Positions 1 through 7,051 of a stretch of 10,442 nt of DNA are shown in pieces. Below the pieces are notes generated by a model. It saw nothing but the letters and a program-made list of their open reading frames with translations, did no database searches and was not told the origin of the DNA. The stretch lies in contig MU069611.1 of the NCBI GenBank assembly GCA_002284615.2, forward strand, positions 462,796 through 473,237. Direction: 5' to 3'. The position numbers were made by a program, and so were the translations under genes. The stretch's first letter is position 1. Every line of letters starts with the position of its first letter. The DNA comes from Dunaliella salina (lineage: Eukaryota > Chlorophyta > Chlorophyceae > Chlamydomonadales > Dunaliellaceae).

Positions 1-33
<33 letters not shown>

Positions 34-42
34 ACACACACA
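1..42. repeat. (CA)n microsatellite, truncated by window edge
   Basis: The window opens inside a nearly pure CA dinucleotide run with one TA interruption near 29-30. It continues past the left edge, so its full length is unknown. Open frames across it give only His-Thr repeats and are not genes. Confidence 0.95.
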
Positions 43-367
43 TTTGCATGCACGTGCACAGCAGGCCATAAATGCTTGACAATGTCATGTAATTCAACCG
101 TACTTTATTGACTTGCTGGTCAGCAATCAGCAGCAGCAAGTCATGACTCAATGAGTGCATGGCATAAACATGACAGACAGAGCAGGCATGCCTCATAGCT
201 TTTGTTGGAAAACTGTTATGTATGCGTACCATATAAATGATGTTCTCCCCTGCCAAACAAGCAGCTGTTTCTGCAGCATATTTATACAGAATGGGGCAAC
301 CCTGCCCTAGGATCATGACTTCACATTGGTTGCTGCTTGCAGACTCAGACTGAAGGTAACCGCGCGT

Positions 368-368
<1 letters not shown>

Positions 369-436
<68 letters not shown>

Positions 437-442
437 CACACG
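369..442. repeat. (CA)n microsatellite
   Basis: About 74 bases of CA dinucleotides with a CG interruption near 429-430. It precedes the second copy of the diverged duplication. Confidence 0.95.
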
Positions 443-762
443 CCTCTGTGCATGCCTACACATCAGGCCGTTAAGGTTTGACCCAGCAGCCCGTCGTCCT
501 CAAAAGTGTCTATCATCCCAAATTCACATGATCGTGAGAGTGACGTAGTGGCGTTATTCAAGCATCATTTATGACTTGCTACTCAGCAGTCATCAGCACC
601 AAGTCAGAAATAACTCATGTATCGAGACATGCTAAACAGGGTAGGCATGTTTAATGGTCGATGACTTGGCAGTGGTTGCCGCCCTAGCGGCAAGTTGAGC
701 TGTGCCCCTCATTGGCTCTTCCTCAACCCTTTATTTTCCACCGCATATCCCTTCTTCCTCAG

Positions 763-869
763 GCCCTTGGCGATCGGAAAGGCATCCACAGGTTTGGAGA
801 GTTCACAGCACCGCTGGACGAGGCCCTGTGCCAAGTAGTCTTGGATCTGTCAGGCCGGCCACATTGCAG
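763..869 (+). CDS. HISN5: IGPD exon A
   Basis: A pyrimidine-rich acceptor ending CTTCTTCCTCAG precedes GCC CTT GGC GAT CGG. The exon has 35 full codons plus AG (107 bases) and ends at a GTGAGA donor. It encodes ALGDRKGI...[12 protein letters not shown]...LDLSGRPHC, the middle of the IGPD fold. It starts in phase 0, so an upstream exon must end on a codon boundary. Confidence 0.92.
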
Positions 870-3800
870 GTGAGAACCTTGCAAAGCTTGGTGTGGATAA
901 GGTGGTGTCGGTAAGGCACGAGGGTAAGGCACTGCAGGTGAGAACCTCACAAAGCGTGTGGGTAAGGCACTGGGCCGAGTTTGCTAAATGAGGTCTTGTG
1001 GCAAGTGTGTTGGGTAGGGTTACGGGGGTACAAGAAAAACGCCATCTGTCAAAATACATGACTGCTGGGCTACAGGTTGAGATTTTTTTTTGTGCATGGT
1101 TGATGTGCTATATCGCGCAGGATGGATGGCACTCCGCCCAGCTTCGCTGTGAAGAGCCTTGTGTTAAATTGTGCTGGATTGCCAGGTTGCCCACACTGCA
1201 AATTAGTACTCAAAAGCGTGCCCTGCTCCCAACTGAATATGTGTATGCATGATTGCCTGATTCAATCGATGTTTAGCTGGTTGTCTGTTTTGACACTCTC
1301 AAGTGGGTGAAGCTTGGAGGAAAGGTGTATGTAACCAGCTCTCTGTCTGTAGCTTACCTTGTCTGGCAAGCGCTCCCACTCTCTGCTGCCCCTCTTCCCT
1401 CTGATGGACTCTTGGCTGTCGTGCTCACCTCACTCAAACCCTCAACATGAAGTCCTCCAAGGATTTCCTGATGTGCACTCCCGGCTGTGGGAGAGACTGT
1501 CCTTGTTGTGTGAATCAGGGTATACACCATTGTAAAATCCCTCTAACAAATGGGGTGTGCTCATGACGTGCTGCGCTGATGCTCTGCTGATGCTGTGCTG
1601 GGCTGATATGCTCGCACAGCTGTGGGCTGACCATCTGGGCTCAGCGAATCAGCAACTTTATCACACAGCTTGTGGTGCATTTCTTTCTAAGGTTTACACA
1701 CACAATTCCTTTATGTATGCACCTGCAGCTGTGGGCTGACCATCCCGGCTCAGCGCATCGGCAACTTTGACACTGAGCTCGTGGAGCATTTCTTTTCGGT
1801 AAGCTGCCACTTTCTTTGCATGCCAAGTTGTAGACTCCCGGGCTCATGCTCTGCATTCATGCATAGGGTTGGGTAGCCACCTAGGAGAGCCGCGCCAAAG
1901 GTGAGGCTGGGCTCGGGTCGGGGAGCCTAATGGGTGGATGGACCTTCCCCTCAATGATCCTTGTGTCACCCAAGGATGGTGTACAATTGCCTAAAACTAC
2001 CCAGTAAATCTGTGTATCCAGAGAGGCCCTACCCTAGCTCTTCTAGGCTCTGCGAGCCTATTTGAGATATCGGGGCACCCTATTTACCCATGGCTACTCA
2101 TGCGCAATGCACTGCACTCATGCACGTTAGAGGAGAACCTTGTGGGGACAATCATGTCCTGGAGAGTGCTGTTGCCTTTGATGTATAGACCCCCTCCATG
2201 TTATGTCTTAATATGGAGCTTTTTATCACATCACTTTTAATTGAGCATCCGAGGGACTCTTCATGCTTCATGCTGAGTCGCCCCAATTCATCTGCAAGCC
2301 TTGAAATGATTGCTGCTCAAAAAAGGGACTGGAAATTTCATTTTGTGGGTTGTGTCCTTGCGCATGATGCCTTGCATTTTTTCTGGTGTGATTTCCTTTG
2401 GTTGTGAGGCAAAGCCTACCACCTATGCACCTGTCTGCTGTTGTTTTCTTGTGTGCATATACTTCGATAGCTGGGCGAGCAGGACACGTGGTCAGAGAGC
2501 TGGTAATGAGATTTAGGACACATTGAAGGGAGCATTTAGCCCCCTCATGACATTTGTGCGAATGTTTTCTGCATCATGTAGCATTCTCATGCCCTCATGC
2601 AATCGCAATTGCTGCTTCTCAATCCCCTCGTCATCGGCGTGCAAGTCTTCTACATCCTGCAGCATGTCCATCCCCTCATGCTCTCCTGCAATTGGTGTCG
2701 TACAAGCAGAACCAACCCTAGTCCACTCATGCTCACTTGGCCACGGCAGCGACTGTTGATCGTTGGAAAATCGATGAAGTTGTGAGGGCGCGCAAGTTTC
2801 CTGCATCCTGCAGCAATCGAATGTCCTCCTAGACGCAACCTCCCCTGCCCTACTCATGCATACTTGATTACGGTGGCGACTGTAAATTTTTGGAAGATCA
2901 AAAATTTTGAAGGTGCACAGTGATGTGTGGTCGTGGAACTGAATTTCTTTGGAGAACGCTCAAAGAGCATGAGGTCAGGAGCGCCCTAGTTGACCCCATC
3001 TGACCTCTGAATTTCCTGGAGGAGCCCTTCCTTGGACTGCCTTCCTCACAACATCCTGTTCATAATTTTGTAGCGGCCATGAAATGCAAGGCCAGCAATT
3101 TAAACAGCAGCAGTGATAGCAGCAGGAAGAAAGCCACTGCGAACAAGCAAGCATGTACAGTACAGCTGAGAGTGTGCTGCTCAATTCTCGCTTTTCTTAA
3201 ATTATCCCGATTTTGTTGATGAGTTTTGGAGTTACATGGTAAGTGCAATCCAGGACCACAGTACACATCACCTTCTTTCTCCGGTGACCTCTGTAGGGAT
3301 AATGAGTTTTAAATGCACACATCAATTACGCACCCATAACAGGAGTTATTGTTTTCAAGAATGTGCACATTAGCAGTTTCAAAGGGCCTTAGCCCACGCA
3401 CAACAACTCAATTCTTGATGACAGTGAAGAAGCATCCTTGTCTTCTGACTCAAAGTAAGCTCCTTGCTTGGTGCCCAACCTAGCCCTCGTGATCCTGGCC
3501 TTAGATCCTAAGCGCTCCTCATCACTGCTGTGAGCGTTTGAATGTATGTGTTGTCGACTTGAGCCATGTCTGCAACTGTCGGTTGGAACGTATGATCTTT
3601 GTGTAGATACTTCTAGACGAAGATCGTACGTTTCAACCAGTCATGGACATGACTCAAGTCAACGACACATACCATTCGTTTCCGACCAATTCGTCAGGCT
3701 GGCCTTGAAAATTTTTTTTGGGGCTTCGTCGGAGGTTCTTCAGGACCCTCAACAATAAATCCTGGATTTCGTCTGCGGTTTGTTTCAAGTTCATCAAAGA

Positions 3801-5189
3801 TTTTGCCGGAATTAGTTTATCATTTCGTTCTAACGTGAATGGGGGTCTTCAAGGGGGAAAGACCTCTTCCAGCACCTCTGCNGGGGGGGGGGGGGGGGCA
3901 AAGTACGCGCATCTTGCCCTCCTCTAATTTTTATAGTTTGTTTAGTTCGTCAAGCGCAAAACTGGGAGAAATAAATATTTTTGGGGGTTTTTGTCAGGAC
4001 TTCGTCGAAGGGCCCCAAAATTATTTTTTTAAATTCGTTGCGGAGCCTCAGAATTATTTAGTTAACGAACTGGTCGGAAACAAACGGTAATTCAAACATT
4101 CATCACTGCTGTGAGCGTTTGAATGTGTGTGTCATTGACTTAAGTCATGCAGGGATGATTCGGACGGAGTCAACAAAGGGATACACTCAGGTACTCATCC
4201 CTGCTGCCATCCCCATCCTCTCTCACACTGCCATCCTCACCCCTGCTGCCAGACCCTCCCTTGCTTTCTCTGCCATTCTCATTGCTGCAGCTGTTGTCAT
4301 CCCCTTCCTCACTTTCCTCACTGTGCTCCTCAGCCTCTGACTCGTGCTCACCCCTCCTGGTGCGCGCACACCCCTGCTTGTGCGGGCTGGCTTGTGCTTG
4401 CAAGCTTGCTTGCAGTCCTGTGTTGGAATGCAGGCCTGGCTAGTACAGCTCTGTACCTGTGTGCAGGATTCTAACTCTGTGCTGTGATTCGTATTTCCTT
4501 CTGATAATTTCTCTCTGGATTCTGCGTATGTAAATAATGGTGAGAGATTCTGCCCTTGGTGCTGGCACCTTCCTTAGCTGCCTTTGCTGCTGCACAGGTT
4601 GTGCGAGGTTGCTGCTCAAGGGCCTCCAAGATTGGGTTTACATTGATTAACCTACAGCCCGAATCTCTGGCTGTTCGGTTGCTGGTGAACCACTCTCAGC
4701 CATCTATATATAGCAACACGTGAACAAGGCGAGCGCATGAGGGCCTCCAACTGCTCTGGTGTCTGGTTGCCCATGCCTGCCAGTGTAGCCCGAGCCTCGC
4801 CGCCTTCACACACGTACGCGCCACCTCAAACAATCATTCTTCGCAATATGCTACCCTCATGTACAGCCCCAAAAATTGTGTGTGGGTGTGGGTGTGCGTG
4901 TGGGTGTGGGTGTGGGTGTGTGTGTGTGTGTGGGTGGGTGTGGGTGTGGGTGTGGGTGTGGGTGTGCACACATAAATATAGCTCCATTCCCTGCCACATT
5001 CTGTTGCAGTCCTTCTCCAACACCTCTGGCACGACGCTGCACATCAGGCAGCTGGCCGGCAAGAACAGCCACCACATCGTGGAGTGCACCTTCAAGGCAT
5101 TTGCACGCGCTCTGCGTGTGGCCACCGAGTACGACCCACGCAGGCAGGGCATGATTGCCAGTTCAAAGGGTGTGCTCACTCAGCAATGA
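763..5189 (+). CDS. HISN5: Imidazoleglycerol-phosphate dehydratase (IGPD), 3' part of a spliced gene
   Basis: IGPD dehydrates imidazole glycerol phosphate to imidazole acetol phosphate in histidine biosynthesis. In plants and algae it is plastid-targeted. Joining 763-869, 1729-1798 and 5010-5189 gives 118 codons plus TGA that follow the plant/cyanobacterial family without gaps. Seen in order are [64 protein letters not shown], then YDPRRQG and SSKGVL. The NSHHIVE motif is the second His-His-x-x-Glu manganese-binding motif of the family. The first such motif and the transit peptide belong to exons left of the window. Both junctions have GT-AG borders and compatible phases (2, then 0). The symbol follows plant nomenclature; the bacterial equivalent is hisB. 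Recognition is from family knowledge, not a search. Confidence 0.93.
863..957 (+). repeat. Duplicated splice-donor region after exon A
   Basis: The exon A/intron junction ATTGCAGGTGAGAACC at 863-878 recurs as ACTGCAGGTGAGAACC at 931-946, offset 68 bases. Both are followed by similar CAAAGC...GTGTG sequence and GGTAAGGCA. The second copy keeps a good GTGAGA donor but would add out-of-family sequence, so the first is the family-consistent donor. Confidence 0.75.
870..1728 (+). other. IGPD intron 1
   Basis: An 859-base GT-AG intron between exons A and B. It contains the duplicated donor region at its start and a decayed copy of exon B at 1618-1691. Apart from those I see only T- and CT-rich stretches; short open frames here show no family resemblance. 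Confidence 0.85.
1618..1691 (+). pseudogene. Degenerate duplicate of IGPD exon B
   Basis: Positions 1620-1689 match exon B (1729-1798) at 57 of 70 bases by hand count, offset 109 bases. The acceptor AG (1618-1619) survives and the frame has no stop. However, the Pro of IPAQRI is Trp, the Gly of RIGNF is Ser, the Asp of NFDTE is Ile, and the Glu of VEHFF is Val. The donor GT at the equivalent position has become AG. It is most likely a dead tandem copy of the exon. Confidence 0.85.
1729..1798 (+). CDS. HISN5: IGPD exon B
   Basis: The acceptor TATGCACCTGCAG is followed by a 70-base exon (one base completing a Ser codon, then 23 codons) and a GTAAGC donor at 1799. It encodes [23 protein letters not shown]. 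The VEHFF segment is strongly conserved in IGPD and contributes a metal-binding His in known structures (family knowledge). Splicing from exon A gives [11 protein letters not shown], equal in length to the family alignment. Confidence 0.92.
2513..2857 (-). other. Unidentified minus-strand open frame with internal repeats
   Basis: A 114-codon minus-strand frame. Its translation contains repeated acidic units, [16 protein letters not shown] and [19 protein letters not shown], with a weaker third unit near CCRMQETC. The DNA repeat is visible on the + strand at 2556-2600, 2639-2682 and 2790-2830, each with a core like TTCTGCATCCTGCAGCA. I do not recognise a family. It could be a remnant of a mobile-element protein or a repeat that happens to stay open. 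Confidence 0.3.
2725..2913. repeat. Diverged tandem duplication, about 127-base offset
   Basis: Positions 2725-2788 (ACTCATGCTCACTTGG, then CGGCAGCGACTGT, then TTGGAAAATC) resemble 2852-2913 (ACTCATGCATACTTGA, then CGGTGGCGACTGT, then TTGGAAGATC). The unit continues the local repeat pattern of the minus-strand frame beside it. Confidence 0.5.
3389..3529 (-). other. Coding-like minus-strand fragment, unidentified
   Basis: A 46-codon reading ending in TAA at 3389-3391. It has protein-like composition: [19 protein letters not shown], then [19 protein letters not shown]. No ATG precedes it within the fragment, so it would be an exon or a broken gene. Just upstream on the minus strand the fold-back element begins, which could have disrupted it. 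Family unknown; coding status is judged only from composition. Confidence 0.25.
3540..3676. repeat. Near-palindromic fold-back repeat (arms about 65 bases)
   Basis: The left arm 3540-3606 pairs with 3610-3676. GTCGACTTGAGCCATG in the left arm is matched by CATGACTCAAGTCAAC in the right arm, and GGTTGGAACGTATGATCTT by AAGATCGTACGTTTCAACC. Only a few bases separate the arms. The right arm runs into the terminal repeat of the neighbouring MITE-like element. Confidence 0.8.
3672..4087. mobile_element. MITE-like non-autonomous DNA transposon with TA flanks
   Basis: The left end CCATTCGTTTCCGACC (3672-3687) and the reverse complement of the right end, CCGTTTGTTTCCGACC (4072-4087), match at 14 of 16 bases. 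Similarity continues further in, with TTCGT and then a T-rich run followed by GGGGC and TTCGTCG. TA dinucleotides flank both ends (3670-3671 and 4088-4089). It has no coding capacity. TA target use suggests Tc1/mariner-type mobilisation, but that is inference. Confidence 0.6.
3882..3898. repeat. Poly-G tract with unresolved base
   Basis: An N is followed by 16 G residues inside the MITE-like element. It probably marks a sequencing or assembly problem in a homopolymer. Confidence 0.9.
4170..4403 (-). other. Acidic Ser/Glu/Gly-rich open frame, doubtful
   Basis: A 77-codon minus reading dominated by E, S, G and D (for example [19 protein letters not shown]). It mirrors a pyrimidine-rich + strand tract of repeated CATCCTC and CTGCTGCC words. 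It may be an exon of an unknown minus-strand gene together with the fragment at 3389-3529, or simple low-complexity intron sequence. No family recognised. Confidence 0.2.
4877..4967 (+). repeat. GT-rich tract, (GTGGGT)n and (GT)n
   Basis: About 90 bases of GTGGGTGTG units with a pure GT core, ending 42 bases before the exon C acceptor. The opposite strand gives a His-Thr/His-Pro frame that overlaps exon C and is not a gene. The short G runs could form G-rich secondary structure in the pre-mRNA near the 3' splice site. Confidence 0.9.
5010..5189 (+). CDS. HISN5: IGPD terminal exon C
   Basis: The acceptor CTGCCACATTCTGTTGCAG is followed by 59 codons and TGA (5187-5189). It encodes [20 protein letters not shown], then [20 protein letters not shown], then [26 protein letters not shown] is the catalytic His-His-x-x-Glu motif, and SSKGVL is the usual C-terminal signature of plant-type IGPD. 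The protein ends a few residues after SSKGVL, as in the family. Confidence 0.95.
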   Translation, partial: SFSNTSGTTLHIRQLAGKNSHHIVECTFKAFARALRVATEYDPRRQGMIASSKGVLTQQ

Positions 5190-5885
5190 ACATGAGCCAC
5201 CACATAAGCCACCACATCGTGGAGTGCACCTTCAAGGCATTCACACGCACGCTGCGCGTGGCCACTGAGTACATTCCTTGCAGGCTAAGCATAATCACGA
5301 GCTCAAAAGGATGTCCTCTCTCAGCATGAGCCACCACATAAACCACCATATCGTGCAGTACACCTTCAAGGCATTGGCATGCGCGCTGTGCGCGGCCACT
5401 GAGTACAACCCATGCAGGCAGGGCACGATTGCAAGCTCGAAGGGGGTGTTCAGTCAACAACCAAACATGAACTGCGCGTGGCCAACGAGTACGACCCACG
5501 CAGGCAGGGCATGATTGCAAGCTTTAAGGGTGTCCTCACTTAACAAAAAGCAAGAACTGCGCATGGCCACTGAGTGCAACCCTTGCAAGCAGGGCATGAC
5601 CACGATCTCCAAGGGGTTGTGTGCTCACGTAGCAATGAGCATGAAGGAGGAGTAGCCACTGAGGACGACCCTCTTTGGGAAGGCATGATTGCGAGCTTGG
5701 GGGGTTTGGGTGCTCACAGCACCAATGAGCATGAAGGAGGAGTGGTCACTGAGGACGATCGCGAGCTTGATGGGGTTATGACTCACCAATGGGGACAATG
5801 CGAGCTTGATGGGGTTATGACTCACCAATGGGGACAATGCGAGCTTGATGGGGTTATGACTCACCAATGAGCATGAAGGGGAGGG
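5067..5885 (+). repeat. Array of decaying copies of IGPD exon C
   Basis: The functional exon segment from 5067 is followed by a copy at 5207-5329 (offset 140; [20 protein letters not shown]...SSKG) and one at 5341 to about 5465 (offset 134; NHHIVQYTFKALACALCAAT...SSKGV). Shorter copies lacking the HHIVE part begin near 5471, 5554, 5641 and 5730. Each copy is more diverged than the last. None keeps the exon C acceptor, and all lie after the stop in other frames, so they are 3' untranslated or intergenic relics. Confidence 0.9.
5761..5868 (+). repeat. 39-base minisatellite, about 2.8 copies
   Basis: The unit begins GCGAGCTTGATGGGGTTATG and recurs at 5761, 5800 and 5839 with no visible differences. 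It resembles the end of the preceding exon C copies (GATTGCGAGCTTGGGGGG, then GCTCACAGCACCAATG), which derive from the [11 protein letters not shown] codons. Confidence 0.9.
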
Positions 5886-6584
5886 TCGCAGGCATCATTG
5901 AGATCTCTGTGGGGTTGTCCAGGGAGCTACCAAGGAGTGATCTGTTTGCTGGGCTTTCAAAGATGTGCCTTGAGGGCGCTTTTTCTCAACCTTCACTTGC
6001 CGGCAGAAGCTGAGCAGGGAATGCGGCTTGTTTGAGACAAGAAAACCAAGGTTGTTTAGGACGTTAGGGAGCTGTAGAAGCATGGCTGATGTGCACCAAT
6101 CATGAAGCAGGAAATAGCTCAGGAGGGCAAGCCAACCTGGTGTGCTTCCACGGAGTTCCTGGTTCATGGGTGAGGCAATTGATTCTTGGGTACTTGACAG
6201 CACATGTGCTCGTTGCGTTTGCGTGTAAGGTAAGGTAACACGCTATATCCGCCTTCAAGGGCCGCTGAGCGGAAAACATACCAACCTAGGCTAAAAACGT
6301 TTGCGTGTACACCTGCAGCCTTGGCAACAGCCGTTGGGTTGCCTGACGCGCTCAAGGTAGATGCGTTAGTGCTGCATTTGAAAACTTTCGTGCGGGCCCA
6401 AATTGGAAGGCATGAAAAAGGCTGTTTTGACTTGAACCCAGAAATTAAGAAGATACCCCTGCATGGTTTGTTTTTTTTACAGGGTCAATTCAGGACTTCC
6501 CACTGGATGTTGTAGGGCTGTTTTTGTTACAAGGTATAACAAACGAGAGCAAAATCAGAAAATGCTCAGGATTCACAGAGAAGA

Positions 6585-6585
<1 letters not shown>
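5886..6585. other. Intergenic or 3' flank; no firm gene
   Basis: No recognised gene. The plus reading from about 6311 to 6480 (PAALATAVGLPDALK, then VDALVLHLKTFVRAQIGRHE, then KGCFDLNPEIKK) looks protein-like. It is followed by a T-rich acceptor ending at 6482, and then by an open reading containing NSGLPTGCC and NKREQNQKMLRIHRED up to the CA array. This might be part of a host gene interrupted by the LINE, but I recognise no family. Confidence 0.3.
6224..6228 (+). terminator. Possible TGTAA polyadenylation signal of the IGPD gene
   Basis: TGTAA is the usual polyadenylation signal in volvocine algae. This is the first one I see after the exon C stop, about 1035 bases downstream. If used, the 3' UTR would include the whole decayed exon array. 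The link is inference. Confidence 0.3.

Positions 6586-6651
<66 letters not shown>
6586..6651. repeat. (CA)33 microsatellite at the 3' end of LINE-A
   Basis: A pure 66-base CA run, reading (TG)n on the minus strand. It lies where LINE-A's 3' end would be, about 80 bases after its last stop codon. Confidence 0.95.
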
Positions 6652-6652
<1 letters not shown>

Positions 6653-6901
6653 TGTTCCTTGGCCACTTTAAGTTTATAACATTGGACAAGGGCTTCGATT
6701 TCAAACCCCCAGGAGAAACAAGGTTTACATGGTTTACATAGGATCATAAGTTTCAGCCAGAAAGTTTGGCTGCTCGGTGTTGTGAAAGAAATCCATAAGC
6801 TCAGAGATGAACAATAAGTTTGAGTATCTTGGATTTAAAAGAAATGAGCTACGTCCAGAGGGCAGGCATCAGAAAAAAGAAAGATCCTGTACCATTTGAA
6901 A

Positions 6902-7051
6902 CTACTCTGTGAGCAGGAAAGGCACTAAAAAGATGTGCATATTTCTTCTAAGACAACACAGGAAGTTGCAAGGGCAGAGAAAGATGACGTGCTTTTCATC
7001 CTGCTATTGTTCTGGAACACATAAATCACATTGAGGTGCATGTCCATGCTA
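6902..7051 (-). pseudogene. LINE-A C-terminal zinc motif split by in-frame TAG codons
   Basis: In the frame continuing from 7049-7615, codons for Cys (7028-7030), Cys (7019-7021), His (6989-6991) and Cys (6974-6976) form CX2CX9HX4C. TAG triplets at 7049-7051, 7004-7006 and 6902-6904 interrupt the frame. The motif identity rests on spacing and the surrounding DEKHVIFLC sequence. Confidence 0.7.

Larger units (their letters stand above)
1..690. repeat. Diverged direct duplication led by CA arrays; no exon recognised
   Basis: Two blocks, each beginning with a CA array (1-42 and 369-442), share patches in the same order. Positions 105-143 resemble 568-606 (both contain GACTTGCT, then CAGCA and AAGTCA). 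The GCAGGCATG at 182-190 resembles GTAGGCATG at 641-649. Positions 314-336 resemble 660-682 (ATGACTT, then TGGTTGC). Offsets vary from about 346 to 463 bases, so many indels separate the copies. I see no exon here. It should be intronic or upstream sequence of the IGPD gene, whose missing N-terminal exons must lie further left. Confidence 0.5.
3520..4149. repeat. Direct repeats flanking the fold-back and MITE-like elements
   Basis: A 26-base exact repeat (CATCACTGCTGTGAGCGTTT followed by GAATGT) occurs at 3520-3545 and 4101-4126. It extends imperfectly to GACTTGAGCCATG and GACTTAAGTCATG, ending near 3568 and 4149. The offset is 581 bases. It is far longer than a normal target duplication, so a segmental or tandem duplication is more likely. 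Confidence 0.7.
1799..5009 (+). other. IGPD intron 2, repeat-rich
   Basis: A 3211-base intron from GTAAGC to a CTGTTGCAG acceptor. Positions 1800 to about 2510 show nothing I recognise. Positions 2513-2913 carry small degenerate repeats. A coding-like minus fragment lies at 3389-3529, a fold-back at 3540-3676 and a MITE-like element at 3672-4087. An acidic Ser-rich minus reading lies at 4170-4403 and a GT-rich tract at 4877-4967. Positions 4443-4870 show nothing supportable. Confidence 0.85.

Noticed and set aside
366..548. Open frame with His-Thr repeats
   Set aside because: It is a translation of the CA microsatellite; the rest shows no family resemblance.
1618..1691. Upstream exon B copy as a functional alternative exon
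   Set aside because: The donor GT is lost and conserved residues, including the Glu of VEHFF, are changed.
3520..4149. Long direct repeats as a transposon target-site duplication
   Set aside because: About 50 bases is too long for known target duplications, and they overlap the fold-back arm.
4705..4712. TATATATA as a promoter
   Set aside because: It lies within intron 2, and no transcript start or gene follows it that I can support.
4826..5179. 117-codon minus frame overlapping exon C
   Set aside because: Antisense shadow of the IGPD exon and the GT-rich tract.
4737..5189. 150-codon + frame with an ATG that includes exon C
   Set aside because: Its upstream part is intron, including the GT tract translated as Cys-Gly-Val. 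Only the part from 5010 aligns with IGPD.
6463..6747. Open frames of His-Thr and Cys-Val repeats on both strands
   Set aside because: Produced by the (CA)33 tract at 6586-6651.
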